Source: JAIBDK01 sp965261915 (GTDB taxonomy: Bacteria > Pseudomonadota > Gammaproteobacteria > Arenicellales > Poriferihabitantaceae). Taken from it: a DNA stretch of 64,000 bases. Location of the stretch: assembly GCA_965261915.1 (NCBI GenBank), contig CBDHDW010000013.1:2418001-2482000 (forward strand). Direction: 5' to 3'. Positions 1 through 8,549 of the stretch are shown here, in pieces (within the stretch, counting starts at the first letter, position 1; each line of letters opens with the position of its first letter). The notes under the pieces are model-generated. The model was not told the DNA's origin. It searched no databases and saw only the letters and a list, made by a program, of their open reading frames with translations. Both the position numbers and the translations under genes were made by a program.

Positions 1-324
1 GAGTGTCATCCCTTGTAACTGCTTTGCGTTCTCAATACAGTTTTTTGGAACTCTAACGTAAAGACGAGTGCGCCGGGAAAGTTGAAGCAAATCGCGAGAG
101 TCAACTTCGGGTCGACTCCAGCCGTTGCCGCTTGCTGCACCGTGAATCGTGTGGATTGCTGCACCGGGTTCATGCTCCATCCAGGGCAGTGCATCGACAA
201 CTGCTTTCTTTAATAACCCTGCGTGGTCAAGCGGGAGTTCGGCGCATTCAAAGCGGAATGACAGGTCTTGGATATCATCCGCAACGATATCATTGTCATT
301 GTCGGGTTTTTCCTGCCAAAGCAT
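1..324 (-). CDS. Cas6/Cmx6-like protein, partial (runs off left edge)
   Basis: The reading frame is open from an ATG at 324 to the window edge (108 codons, no stop), so only the N-terminal part is present. It begins MLWQEKPDNDND and contains SFRFECAELPLDHA, ALPWMEHEPGAAIHTIHG, GAASGNGW and LLQLSRRTRLYVRVP. From memory this is the N-terminal pattern of the type I-MYXAN Cas6/Cmx6 family, where Cas6 enzymes cut CRISPR precursor RNA. It starts 3 nt after the stop of the preceding gene, as the third gene of a minus-strand operon divergent from dsrA. No cas gene or repeat array is visible in the window, so a role in CRISPR immunity is doubtful. The catalytic C-terminal half cannot be inspected. Confidence 0.62.
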   Translation of the reverse strand, partial: MLWQEKPDNDNDIVADDIQDLSFRFECAELPLDHAGLLKKAVVDALPWMEHEPGAAIHTIHGAASGNGWSRPEVDSRDLLQLSRRTRLYVRVPKNCIENAKQLQGMTL

Positions 325-327
325 AAT

Positions 328-1035
328 CTAACCTGCTTGCGGAATGAGTTTCTGTAGCTCGGTTCGATCAAACCACCACTGATCCTGTACCAACACCTCA
401 ATCACGTTGCGCATACGAACAAGGAATTTCGCCGGCTCATCCAATTCGAGCTTTTCAAACCAGGCATTGAATTCGGCCTGATTGGTTACCTTTCCGTGTC
501 GACGAGCGACATCGTTAAGCATTTGGCCCACTGCCAGACTGGTGTCATCATTTCGCTGCTGACTGCCTCTTAAATCGGCGACATACGCACCAACCGCTGC
601 CGCCACCGCCGCACCATCGGAGTCTTCCGGCGTTTCATTGATAACATGTTGCAGCATGGACAGGGTCAGACCGGGATCAACTGGAAAGGTAATACTTAAC
701 CACAGACCCTGGCCAAGCGCGATTAACGCATCATCATGACCGGATTGAAACAGCGTATCGCAAACCGATACCGCCTGCTGCCAATTCTGCTCGGATAAAT
801 AGTATTGCAGAGCGGGGAAAGCAACCTGCCAGGCGTTATCCGATTGATTCAGATCAATCAGTACGTCAGCCAAATCTTTTTGTAATGAACTTCTTGCTGC
901 TAAATCCGGTTTACCCAGAGATTCGATTCTTGATGCGATTGCCTTGGATTTGCGCTGCAGCGATTCCGTGGAAACGGCTGCATCCGCCTGACTGTCTGCA
1001 CCAAGATCGAATACGGGTTGATTGAGATAACGCAT
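328..1035 (-). CDS. Protein of unknown function in TauD-like/Cas6-like operon
   Basis: A 235-residue soluble protein with no signal peptide or membrane segment. It reads as mostly helical: an N-terminal charged helical region, a TPR-like middle (residues about 55-105, with NAWQVAFPALQYYL and QAVSVCDTLFQSGHDDAL), a segment NETPEDSDGAAVAAAVGAYV, and a C-terminal acidic/aromatic stretch KFLVRMRNVIEVLVQDQWWF. I recognise no catalytic motif. It lies 2 nt after the TauD-like gene and 3 nt before the Cas6-like gene, so the three are almost certainly co-transcribed. The location opposite dsrA suggests a sulfur-related or regulatory role, but that is inference from position only. Confidence 0.75.
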   Translation of the reverse strand: MRYLNQPVFDLGADSQADAAVSTESLQRKSKAIASRIESLGKPDLAARSSLQKDLADVLIDLNQSDNAWQVAFPALQYYLSEQNWQQAVSVCDTLFQSGHDDALIALGQGLWLSITFPVDPGLTLSMLQHVINETPEDSDGAAVAAAVGAYVADLRGSQQRNDDTSLAVGQMLNDVARRHGKVTNQAEFNAWFEKLELDEPAKFLVRMRNVIEVLVQDQWWFDRTELQKLIPQAG

Positions 1036-1037
1036 GG

Positions 1038-2003
1038 TTAAACGTGGTACAAAATTCGGTCCTGAAATCGGACGCGCAATAATAATCGCTTCGGCAATGA
1101 AGCGTTGGCGTCAGAAAATGCTGAGCGATTGTGCAATACGTTATTACAAATCAATCCCTGCCCGGGCTCAAGTGTCAGATTAACAACCATCGGATTGCGG
1201 TCCGACAAAATAGAATTCATCGCCGACAATGCCGCCGGCATATCCGAGTGCTGATTCCAGATGATATTTCGTTCGCGTTGTGTGTAGCGCGCATACAACC
1301 GGTTTGTCAGCGAATCAATACTAAACACCGCTCCGCTAAATTCCGGGCGTTGTTTTGGCAAATCAATTTCATCATCAGCCGGAATTGTGAAGCTGTTTGG
1401 ACGGCAAAACGCATCGCTTAGATCCGGGTTCTGCTCTCGCAATTGGATATACGCCATTTCGTGATCCAGAATCGAGTTACTGCCGCCGGATGTGGCGGCA
1501 GCCTGACAGTGCAGTACAAATGACCGGACCTGGTTATGAATATCATTGTAGTAACCATCAGTATGCCATCGAAGTGCTTTGCAAGAATACGGAATATACC
1601 GAGATCCGATACCGTTGGCTGTAGAGCAAATCTGGCTAACATTTTTCTCGGAAGCGGCTGGGTTAGTGATCGAGCGACTGAGACCTAACTGGCGGCACAA
1701 TGCCCGCAACTGACGGCTGATCGTTGCCGTATCCGCCGTATTATCTGCAGATTTCGAATTCAGCCGATAAACAAACCAGTTGCGGGTATCTATAATCTGC
1801 TGTATTTTCTTCAGTTCTGCCCTGGAAACTTCCAGCGGATTGGCAATTTCAACTTCCATCACGCTGATGCTGGATTCTGCAGACCGCAGCTTTGTATCTC
1901 GCCAATACCGATACTCACTTTCAGATCGATCGAAGAAATGGACTGCCTTCTTTTGAGCGGCAAATGTCATGGTGGGTCTGGAAGTTTGGTGTCGATTGGG
2001 CAT
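1038..2003 (-). CDS. TauD/TfdA-like Fe(II)/2-oxoglutarate dioxygenase
   Basis: A 321-residue protein with the double-stranded beta-helix signature of the TauD/gamma-butyrobetaine hydroxylase group. The first two iron ligands are in RWHTDGYYN (H147, D149), the distal histidine in NNVLHNRSAF (H291), and a likely 2-oxoglutarate-binding arginine lies in the LLLRVRF strand near residue 310. Enzymes of this group hydroxylate small substrates such as taurine or betaines; the substrate here is unknown. A second possible start is Met12 (at 1970). It is the first gene of the three-gene minus operon and is separated from dsrA by a 209-bp divergent intergenic region. No taurine transporter genes are nearby, so simple taurine use is not supported. 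Confidence 0.8.
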   Translation of the reverse strand: MPNRHQTSRPTMTFAAQKKAVHFFDRSESEYRYWRDTKLRSAESSISVMEVEIANPLEVSRAELKKIQQIIDTRNWFVYRLNSKSADNTADTATISRQLRALCRQLGLSRSITNPAASEKNVSQICSTANGIGSRYIPYSCKALRWHTDGYYNDIHNQVRSFVLHCQAAATSGGSNSILDHEMAYIQLREQNPDLSDAFCRPNSFTIPADDEIDLPKQRPEFSGAVFSIDSLTNRLYARYTQRERNIIWNQHSDMPAALSAMNSILSDRNPMVVNLTLEPGQGLICNNVLHNRSAFSDANASLPKRLLLRVRFQDRILYHV

Positions 2004-2212
2004 TTTTACAAAAGCCTCCGCACTATGGCGATTTTCCAGCCAGAGCGTCTATACCCCCAAGAGGATATACGCGGTTTTTCGCTACCCTGTTTGGGCGTTA
2101 GAGTAACGCGACCGAGATCGTTAAAATTACCCTGCCTGCGAGTCAGACTGATCGCTTCTACTGATACTGGACACGAAAGCGAACAAAAAGATAAAAATCA
2201 TGAGTAAACACT

Positions 2213-3499
2213 ATGAGTACTGATAAATCCGATTCAACTCACGTCACACCGATGCTCGATGAGCTTGAAAACGGCCCGTGGCCGAGTTTTATTTCAGGCA
2301 TTAAACGGCTGCGCGACGATCATCCTGACGATAGAATTAACGGTATAGCCAATGATCTGCTTGGTCAGCTTGAGCATTCCTACGAAACTCGTAAAGGCTA
2401 CTGGAAAGGCGGTACAGTGAGTGTATTTGGTTATGGCGGCGGTATCATTCCTCGTTTCTCAGAAGTCGGAAAACAGTTTCCCGATTCAAAAGAATTTCAT
2501 ACGCTGAGGGTTCAACCCCCTGCCGGGAACTACTATACGACGGACATGCTGCGCCAATTGGCTGAGAGTTGGGAGAAATGGGGTTCTGGATTGGTGACGT
2601 TTCACGGCCAAACCGGCAACATTATGTTTATCGGTACTTCCACGAAAAACACCCAGCACTTCTTTGACGAAATTAATGACTATGGTTTCGATCTGGGGGG
2701 CGCTGGCCCTTGTGTACGCACTGCGATGTCCTGCGTCGGTTCGGCACGATGTGAGCAATCCTGCACCAACGAGCATCGCCTGCATCGCGAACTGGTGAAT
2801 AACTTTACCGATGATGTTCACCGACCGGCTTTGCCCTACAAATTCAAGTTCAAGGTTTCGGGCTGCCCGAATGACTGCATGAACTCAATTGAGCGCGCGG
2901 ACTTCGCGGTAATTGGGACCTGGCGTGATGAAATTAAAGTTGATGAACAGGAGGTCGGTAATTTTATTGAAGCCAAAGGACGCCAGTACATTATTGATAA
3001 TGTCGTTACGCGTTGCCCGACAAATTGCATGACCCTTACCGACGACGACAAACTGGAGATTGAAGACCGTAACTGTGTGAAATGCATGCATTGTCTGAAT
3101 GTCATGAACAAGTCATTGTCACCGGGTGACGACAAGGGAGTTTCGATTCTGATTGGTGGAAAGCGGACTCTGAAAATTGGTGACCTGATGGGAACGATCG
3201 TCGTACCGTTCATGAAGCTAGACAACGATGAAGATTACGGGCGTATTGTGGAAATGGCGGAAGAGATCATCGATTTCTGGGCCGAGAACGGACTGGAACA
3301 TGAACGGTGCGGTGAAATGATCGAACGAATCGGATTGGTGAATTTTCTCGAAGGCGTCGGTATCGAAGTTGATCCGAATATGATTTCCCACCCTCGGGAG
3401 AGTTCCTATGTGCGGATGGACGGCTGGGATCAGGAAGCAGAGAAGTGGTATGAACGACAGCGCGAAGCCGGCCAGTCGGTCAAAGTTTCCTTTAACTAA
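2213..3499 (+). CDS. dsrA: Reverse-type dissimilatory sulfite reductase subunit alpha
   Basis: DsrA (428 residues) is the alpha subunit of the cytoplasmic siroheme enzyme that, in sulfur oxidisers, runs towards sulfite formation from DsrC-bound sulfane sulfur. Siroheme/[4Fe-4S] ligands are visible as C174-x5-C180 and C218-x3-C222 (GCPNDC). An inserted ferredoxin domain follows with C268, C272, C288, C291 and C294. Length is normal for the family. It is the first gene of a long plus-strand dsr operon, 19 nt before dsrB. The oxidative (rDsr) assignment rests on the neighbouring dsrEFH and dsrL, which are markers of the oxidative pathway. Confidence 0.97.
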   Translation: MSTDKSDSTHVTPMLDELENGPWPSFISGIKRLRDDHPDDRINGIANDLLGQLEHSYETRKGYWKGGTVSVFGYGGGIIPRFSEVGKQFPDSKEFHTLRVQPPAGNYYTTDMLRQLAESWEKWGSGLVTFHGQTGNIMFIGTSTKNTQHFFDEINDYGFDLGGAGPCVRTAMSCVGSARCEQSCTNEHRLHRELVNNFTDDVHRPALPYKFKFKVSGCPNDCMNSIERADFAVIGTWRDEIKVDEQEVGNFIEAKGRQYIIDNVVTRCPTNCMTLTDDDKLEIEDRNCVKCMHCLNVMNKSLSPGDDKGVSILIGGKRTLKIGDLMGTIVVPFMKLDNDEDYGRIVEMAEEIIDFWAENGLEHERCGEMIERIGLVNFLEGVGIEVDPNMISHPRESSYVRMDGWDQEAEKWYERQREAGQSVKVSFN

Positions 3500-3518
3500 T
3501 TAAGACGGAGATAAGATT

Positions 3519-4595
3519 ATGTCATTAGCCGATATGAGACGTCCCATCGAATCAGGCTGTCCTGACGGTATGCAGTACATGCATCCAACAATGGTTAAGA
3601 ACTTTGGCCAGTGGAAGTATCACCAACATCCGCGTCCAGGTGTGTTGGTACATTATGCTGAAAGCGGCGATGCGATCTGGACGGTTAAAGCCGGTACGCA
3701 GCGTATCCTTGATGTCTATACCTTGCGAAAGCTTTGCGACATCGGTGATGAATTTGCCGATGGGCACGTGCGTTTTACCATTCGCAGCAACATCGAATAT
3801 ATGGTTTCGGACGAGGCCAAGGTGGAACCGCTCATCGAAGCACTGGAAAAAGAAGGTTTCGTCGTGGGCGGTACCGCTAACTCAGTGGCATTTATTTCCC
3901 ATACTCAGGGCTGGTTACACTGCGATATTCCAGGGACCGATGCGTCCGGCGTGGTTAAGGCAATGATGGATGAATTGATTGATGAGTTCAAAAATTGCCG
4001 TATGCCGAATCGGGTACATATCACAACCTCCTGTTGTCAGATCAACTGCGGTGGGCAAGGTGACATCGCGATAAATGTCCAGCATACCAAGCCGCCAAAA
4101 ATCAATCATGATCTGGTTGCCAATGTTTGTGAAAGACCGTCCGTTGTTGCGCGTTGTCCAGTGGCAGCGATTCGCCCGGCGATGGTAAATGGTAAGCCCA
4201 GCCTTGAGGTGGATGAGAAAAAATGTATATGTTGCGGCGCTTGCTATCCGCCGTGCCCGCCGATGCAAATCAATGACCCTGAGCATACCAAGCTTGCGAT
4301 TTGGGTGGGTGGTAACCACTCAAACGCGCGGGCAAAACCCAGTTTCCAGAAACTGGTCGCCGGTGGTGTGCCAAATAATCCGCCGCGTTGGCCGGAAGCA
4401 ACTGCCATCGTCAAAAACATTTTAAAAGCGTATCAGCAGGATGCGAAAGATTGGGAGCGCGTGAATGACTGGATTGACCGTGTCGGCTGGCCGCGATTTT
4501 TTGAGCTGACCGGGTTGCCATTCACTAAATACCATATCGATAACTGGCGTGGTTCCAGAAAAAGTCTGAATTCATCCGCTTATATCCGTTTGTAA
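3519..4595 (+). CDS. dsrB: Reverse-type dissimilatory sulfite reductase subunit beta
   Basis: DsrB (358 residues) forms the alpha2beta2 sulfite reductase with DsrA and binds siroheme and iron-sulfur clusters. Cysteines that fit the siroheme-cluster region are in TSCCQINCGGQGD (C172, C173, C177) and around C204. A ferredoxin domain follows with KKCICCGACYPPCPPM (residues about 235-249). A good ribosome-binding site (GGAG) lies 9-10 nt before the ATG. It directly follows dsrA and precedes dsrE by 24 nt. Confidence 0.97.
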   Translation: MSLADMRRPIESGCPDGMQYMHPTMVKNFGQWKYHQHPRPGVLVHYAESGDAIWTVKAGTQRILDVYTLRKLCDIGDEFADGHVRFTIRSNIEYMVSDEAKVEPLIEALEKEGFVVGGTANSVAFISHTQGWLHCDIPGTDASGVVKAMMDELIDEFKNCRMPNRVHITTSCCQINCGGQGDIAINVQHTKPPKINHDLVANVCERPSVVARCPVAAIRPAMVNGKPSLEVDEKKCICCGACYPPCPPMQINDPEHTKLAIWVGGNHSNARAKPSFQKLVAGGVPNNPPRWPEATAIVKNILKAYQQDAKDWERVNDWIDRVGWPRFFELTGLPFTKYHIDNWRGSRKSLNSSAYIRL

Positions 4596-4619
4596 CTGAC
4601 TTTTGAAACGTTACCTAAG

Positions 4620-5012
4620 ATGAAATTTGCACTATTGGTCAACGAAGGCCCGTATACTCATCAGGCTAGTGACAGCGCCTGGAATTTTGCTCAGGCAGCA
4701 CTACGGCAGGGGCACGAAATTATGCGCGTGTTCTTTTATCACGATGGTGTGAACAACGGTACACGCCTGACTACGCCTCCTCAGGATGACCGGCATATTA
4801 CCAACAGATGGTCTGAATTAGCCGAGCAGCACAGTCTTGATTTAGTGGTTTGTGTGGCTGCAGCGCAACGCCGCGGCGTGGTTGATGAGGATGAGCAGAA
4901 ACGTAATGCCAAAGATGCAAACAATATCGCTGACGGATTTCGGATTGCTGGTTTAGGGCAATTGATTGAAGCCGGTATACAAGCGGATCAGTTGATTTCG
5001 TTTGGCGATTAA
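4620..5012 (+). CDS. dsrE: Sulfurtransferase subunit DsrE
   Basis: DsrE (130 residues) belongs to the DsrE/TusD family and forms the DsrE2F2H2 hexamer, which receives sulfur from TusA and passes it to DsrC. The persulfide-carrying cysteine is C78 in LDLVVCVAAAQRRGV, the same position as in the Allochromatium protein as I remember it. Cytoplasmic. It lies between dsrB and dsrF, as in other sulfur oxidisers. Confidence 0.95.
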   Translation: MKFALLVNEGPYTHQASDSAWNFAQAALRQGHEIMRVFFYHDGVNNGTRLTTPPQDDRHITNRWSELAEQHSLDLVVCVAAAQRRGVVDEDEQKRNAKDANNIADGFRIAGLGQLIEAGIQADQLISFGD

Positions 5013-5028
5013 GAAGAGATTGACATAA

Positions 5029-5469
5029 ATGTCTGACCAACAAACAGCGGCCAACATAACCAGCGGCACAATTAAAAAGTTTCTTTATATCAATCGGCGT
5101 GCCCCGCACGGATCAAACTATGCGCAGGAGGGACTGGAAGTTGCGCTCATTGGTGCGGCGTTCGATCAGGAAGTTTTTATGGCGTATGTTGACGACGGTG
5201 TTTTCCAGCTAAAACAGGGGCAGGATACCAGCGCAATTGGCACGAAAAATTTCAGTGGAACTTACCGCGCACTTGGTGATTACGAAGTCAAAAGAGTTTA
5301 TGTGGAAAAAGAATCTCTGGCAAAAAGAGGGTTGCAGGAGTCGGATCTGATGGAACTGGTGTGGCAAGACGAAGATGATGACTGGGCCGAAAAACCCCTC
5401 ATTTCCCTGGTGAGCGAATCAGAGCTTCAAGACATTATTGAGGATGCTGACGTGATTATGAATTTCTAG
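5029..5469 (+). CDS. dsrF: Sulfurtransferase subunit DsrF
   Basis: DsrF (146 residues) is the TusC-like subunit of the DsrEFH complex. The core NYAQEGLEVALIGAAFDQEV and the stretch IEDADVIMNF at the C terminus fit the DsrE-fold. There is no cysteine in the position of the DsrE active site, as expected for a structural subunit. It begins 16 nt after dsrE and is followed 14 nt later by dsrH. Confidence 0.93.
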   Translation: MSDQQTAANITSGTIKKFLYINRRAPHGSNYAQEGLEVALIGAAFDQEVFMAYVDDGVFQLKQGQDTSAIGTKNFSGTYRALGDYEVKRVYVEKESLAKRGLQESDLMELVWQDEDDDWAEKPLISLVSESELQDIIEDADVIMNF

Positions 5470-5483
5470 CGAAGGACAGGTCT

Positions 5484-5786
5484 ATGCTGCATATAGTGAA
5501 CAAGTCGCCATTTGAAAAAAACAGTTTGGATTCGTGTCTGCGCTTATCTAAAAATGGTTCAAAGGTTTTACTCATCGAAGATGGCGTCTATGGCGCACTT
5601 AAGGGTACTGATATTGAAGTGAACCTGGTATCAAACCTGGAACAGAAAAAAATTTATGTGCTCGAGCCTGATCTTAAAGCGCGTGGCATTGAACCGGACA
5701 GTTTAATCGCAGGTATCGAATCCGTTGATTACGACGGATTTGTCGAACTTGCGGCAGCTGCACCAAAAACCCAATCCTGGATGTAA
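5484..5786 (+). CDS. dsrH: Sulfurtransferase subunit DsrH
   Basis: DsrH (100 residues) is the TusB-like subunit of DsrEFH. It starts MLHIVNKSPFEKNSLDSC; the early cysteine (C18) is at the place where DsrH/TusB proteins often carry one. The middle KVLLIEDGVYGAL is typical of the family. An AAGGACAGG-type ribosome-binding site precedes the ATG. It sits between dsrF and dsrC. Confidence 0.93.
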   Translation: MLHIVNKSPFEKNSLDSCLRLSKNGSKVLLIEDGVYGALKGTDIEVNLVSNLEQKKIYVLEPDLKARGIEPDSLIAGIESVDYDGFVELAAAAPKTQSWM

Positions 5787-5821
5787 TCCAGATCTTATCG
5801 TTAATCCTGCGGGAGAGAATC

Positions 5822-6154
5822 ATGACAATAGAATTGAACGGCAAATCTTACGAAACCGACGAAGAGGGATACCTCGCAAACCTTTCCGACTGGAATACTG
5901 ACCTTGCTGAAATTATGGCAAAAGAAGACGGTTGTGACATGTCCAAAAACCACTGGGAAGTGGTTAACTTCCTGCGTGAATACTACGACGAATACCAAAT
6001 CGCACCAGCGGTTAGAGTATTAACCAAGGCGATTGGTAAACGCCTCGGAAAAGAAAAAGGCAACAGCAAATATCTGTATGAACTGTTTCCCTATGGTCCT
6101 GCAAAGCAAGCCTGTAAGTACGCTGGTTTGCCCAAGCCTACCGGCTGCGTATAA
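5822..6154 (+). CDS. dsrC: Sulfur carrier protein DsrC
   Basis: DsrC (110 residues) is the small protein whose flexible C-terminal arm carries sulfur between DsrEFH, DsrAB and DsrMKJOP. Both conserved arm cysteines are present, C98 (QACKYAG) and C109 (penultimate, TGCV), separated by the usual 10 residues, so this is a true DsrC and not a TusE paralogue. A third cysteine (C38) lies outside the arm. A strong ribosome-binding site (GGGAGAG) precedes the ATG. This spot between dsrH and dsrM is conserved. Confidence 0.97.
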   Translation: MTIELNGKSYETDEEGYLANLSDWNTDLAEIMAKEDGCDMSKNHWEVVNFLREYYDEYQIAPAVRVLTKAIGKRLGKEKGNSKYLYELFPYGPAKQACKYAGLPKPTGCV

Positions 6155-6235
6155 AACAGTCTGAAGCGGCAAGCCCGGTATCCATTCACCTGATGTTGAT
6201 TCGGCTGAATTGATTTTTCCGGAGGCGAATTCCCG

Positions 6236-6949
6236 ATGTCATTCATCACCTGTCTCTATGCCGGACTGTTTTATCTGGCTACGCTGATTCTTATCGTTGG
6301 TGTTGTTCGTAAAATTGCGATTTATCATCGAATTCCCGCACCGCTAAAAATTCCCACCACCCCAGCGCCCACTAATCGACGGGGTGTTGCTGCGCGTTTG
6401 ATTCGCGAAGTTGTATTCTTTGAAAGCCTGTTCAAATCCAGTAAATGGACATGGATATTTGGTTGGGCTTTCCATTTTGGTTTGCTCATCGCAGCACTTC
6501 GGCATTTGCGGTATTTCACTGATCCGGTTTGGGGTTGGGTTGATTTTATACAGAGCGCTGGGGTCTATGCAGGCTATGCAATGGTGTTCGGCTTGCTGGG
6601 GCTTTGGATTCGAAGGATTTGCGTCGATCGTGTTCGGTATATTTCTTCTCCTTCTGATCACCTCATGCTTTTATTATTGATTGCCATTGCCGGGTCAGGT
6701 TTGTTGATGAAATATTTTTTTCATACCGATATTGTGGCACTGAAGAATTTTGCCCTCGGTCTGCTTGAGTTTTCCATTCAACCGCTTCCGCATGACCCAA
6801 TGCTGCTAATTCATTTGGGACTGGTGATTGGCCTGATGGTCATTTTTCCAATCAGCAAACTGTTGCATGCGCCCGGTCTGTTCTTCAGTCCGACTCGCAA
6901 TCAAGCCGACAATCCACGTGAGCACCGCCACAATCCGGGTACGCTATAA
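6236..6949 (+). CDS. dsrM: DsrM, membrane cytochrome b subunit of DsrMKJOP
   Basis: DsrM (237 residues) is the NarI-like membrane subunit that exchanges electrons with the quinone pool. Hydrophobic segments run through the whole protein: CLYAGLFYLATLILIVGV at the N terminus, WIFGWAFHFGLLIAAL, SAGVYAGYAMVFGLLGLW, LMLLLLIAIAGSGLLM and LLIHLGLVIGLMVIFPI. Histidines within them (for example in FHFGL and LIHLG) are candidate heme b ligands. A GGAGG site stands before the ATG. It ends 3 nt before dsrK. Confidence 0.93.
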   Translation: MSFITCLYAGLFYLATLILIVGVVRKIAIYHRIPAPLKIPTTPAPTNRRGVAARLIREVVFFESLFKSSKWTWIFGWAFHFGLLIAALRHLRYFTDPVWGWVDFIQSAGVYAGYAMVFGLLGLWIRRICVDRVRYISSPSDHLMLLLLIAIAGSGLLMKYFFHTDIVALKNFALGLLEFSIQPLPHDPMLLIHLGLVIGLMVIFPISKLLHAPGLFFSPTRNQADNPREHRHNPGTL

Positions 6950-6952
6950 GCA

Positions 6953-8446
6953 ATGAAGGTCGAATTCGAAATCCCGGTGATTACCAATATGCCGCGTACC
7001 CCGGCAATACAGCCGGATGCCATGGCGCATGTGAAGCCATTTGTAGCAAAGGCTGAACATCAACAGGCTTTGGGTTTTCCTGGAGAGCTGGTTGACAACT
7101 GGAAAGAGCAAGCATTGGAGAAAATGGCAGAGCTGTTGGGCAAGTATCGTTCGCTTCAGGTTTTCATGGATGCGTGCGTTAAATGCGGTGCATGCACTGA
7201 CAAATGCCATTACTACCTCGGAACGGCGGACCCTAAAAATATGCCGGTAGCGCGTCAGGATTTGATGCGTAAAGTCTATCGGCGTTATTTTACTTTTGCC
7301 GGCAAGTATTTTCCCTGGCTGGTCGGTGCAGTGGATTTGACAGAGGACGTTCTGGAAGACTGGTATCGCTATTATCACCAGTGCTCAGAATGCCGTCGCT
7401 GTTCCGTGTACTGCCCCTATGGGATTGATACAGCAGAGATCACGATGGCCGGGCGAGAGATTCTGGCAAGTGTTGGCGTAGGTCAAAAATACGCAAACGA
7501 AATAATCGGCAAGGTGCATACGATGGGTAACAATCTTGGCTTGCCGGAGCGTGCTTTGGTAGACACGCTTGAAAATCTGGAAGAAGAGGTTAAGGATGAT
7601 ACGGACGTTGATGTGCGTTTCCCGGTTGATGTCAAAGGCGCTGAAGTTTTATTGGTAACGCCATCAGCAGATTTTTTTGCTGAGCCCCATGTTGATGGGC
7701 TAATTGGTTATGCGAAAGTGTTTCACCAGGCCGGAATCAGTTGGACCCTGAGTTCTCACGCCTCTGAGGCGGCCAACTTTGGCCTGTTTATCGGGAATCA
7801 GGAGAATATGCAAAAAGTCGCCATGCGTGTGCGTGAGGCAGCACTGGAACTCGGTGTCAAAAGAATTATTGTTGGTGAGTGCGGCCATGCCTGGCGCGTT
7901 GCCTATAGTTATTGGAATACGTTAATCGGCCCGTTCGATTTCCTCGACTCAAATTACCCGGTACCTCAGCATATTTGCGAATCGACTTACGATTTGATTC
8001 AACAAGGGGCGTTGAAATTCAATAAAGAAGAGAACGACGACAAAATCGTCACCTTCCATGATTCATGCAATGTTTCGCGGGGCTCGAGAATGGGCAATAT
8101 GCCCGGCGGCCAATTCATTATTCCGCGTGAAATCATTAAGGCATCATGCAATCACTTTGTGGACATGCGCGAAGAGACGATCAAGGAAGGGACGTTTTGC
8201 TGCGGCGGCGGCGGTGGTTTGCTAACGGATGATCTGATTGAGTTGCGGGTTAAGGGGGCGTTGCCCCGGGTGCAGGCGTTGCACGAAGTGATTGAGCAAC
8301 ATGGTGTGACGCATATGGCGGCGATTTGCGCGATCTGTAAAAGTCAGTTTACCAAAGTTTTACCGTTTTATGACATGGGGATGGATATGGTTGTTTCGGT
8401 GCATCAGTTGGTTGGAGATGCTTTGGATTTGGCGCGTTCGGAATGA
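6953..8446 (+). CDS. dsrK: DsrK, HdrD-like iron-sulfur subunit of DsrMKJOP
   Basis: DsrK (497 residues) is the cytoplasmic iron-sulfur protein of the DsrMKJOP complex and is thought to reduce or oxidise the DsrC disulfide/trisulfide. It shows two ferredoxin motifs (CVKCGACTDKCHYY and CSECRRCSVYCPYG) in the N-terminal third. CCG-type domains follow, with CGHAW, HDSCNVSRG, CCGGGGG and CAICKSQF, which bind the special catalytic cluster in heterodisulfide reductases. It is co-transcribed with dsrM (3-nt gap) and followed by dsrL after 103 nt. Confidence 0.96.
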   Translation: MKVEFEIPVITNMPRTPAIQPDAMAHVKPFVAKAEHQQALGFPGELVDNWKEQALEKMAELLGKYRSLQVFMDACVKCGACTDKCHYYLGTADPKNMPVARQDLMRKVYRRYFTFAGKYFPWLVGAVDLTEDVLEDWYRYYHQCSECRRCSVYCPYGIDTAEITMAGREILASVGVGQKYANEIIGKVHTMGNNLGLPERALVDTLENLEEEVKDDTDVDVRFPVDVKGAEVLLVTPSADFFAEPHVDGLIGYAKVFHQAGISWTLSSHASEAANFGLFIGNQENMQKVAMRVREAALELGVKRIIVGECGHAWRVAYSYWNTLIGPFDFLDSNYPVPQHICESTYDLIQQGALKFNKEENDDKIVTFHDSCNVSRGSRMGNMPGGQFIIPREIIKASCNHFVDMREETIKEGTFCCGGGGGLLTDDLIELRVKGALPRVQALHEVIEQHGVTHMAAICAICKSQFTKVLPFYDMGMDMVVSVHQLVGDALDLARSE

Positions 8447-8549
8447 ATTGGCCTGTTAATCCTTTCAGAGCCGGGAATACACTTGCGTGTTGCCTGCGTG
8501 TCGTAACCATAATTCATTCGAACTTATTAGTGAGTAGTGAGATTACATA

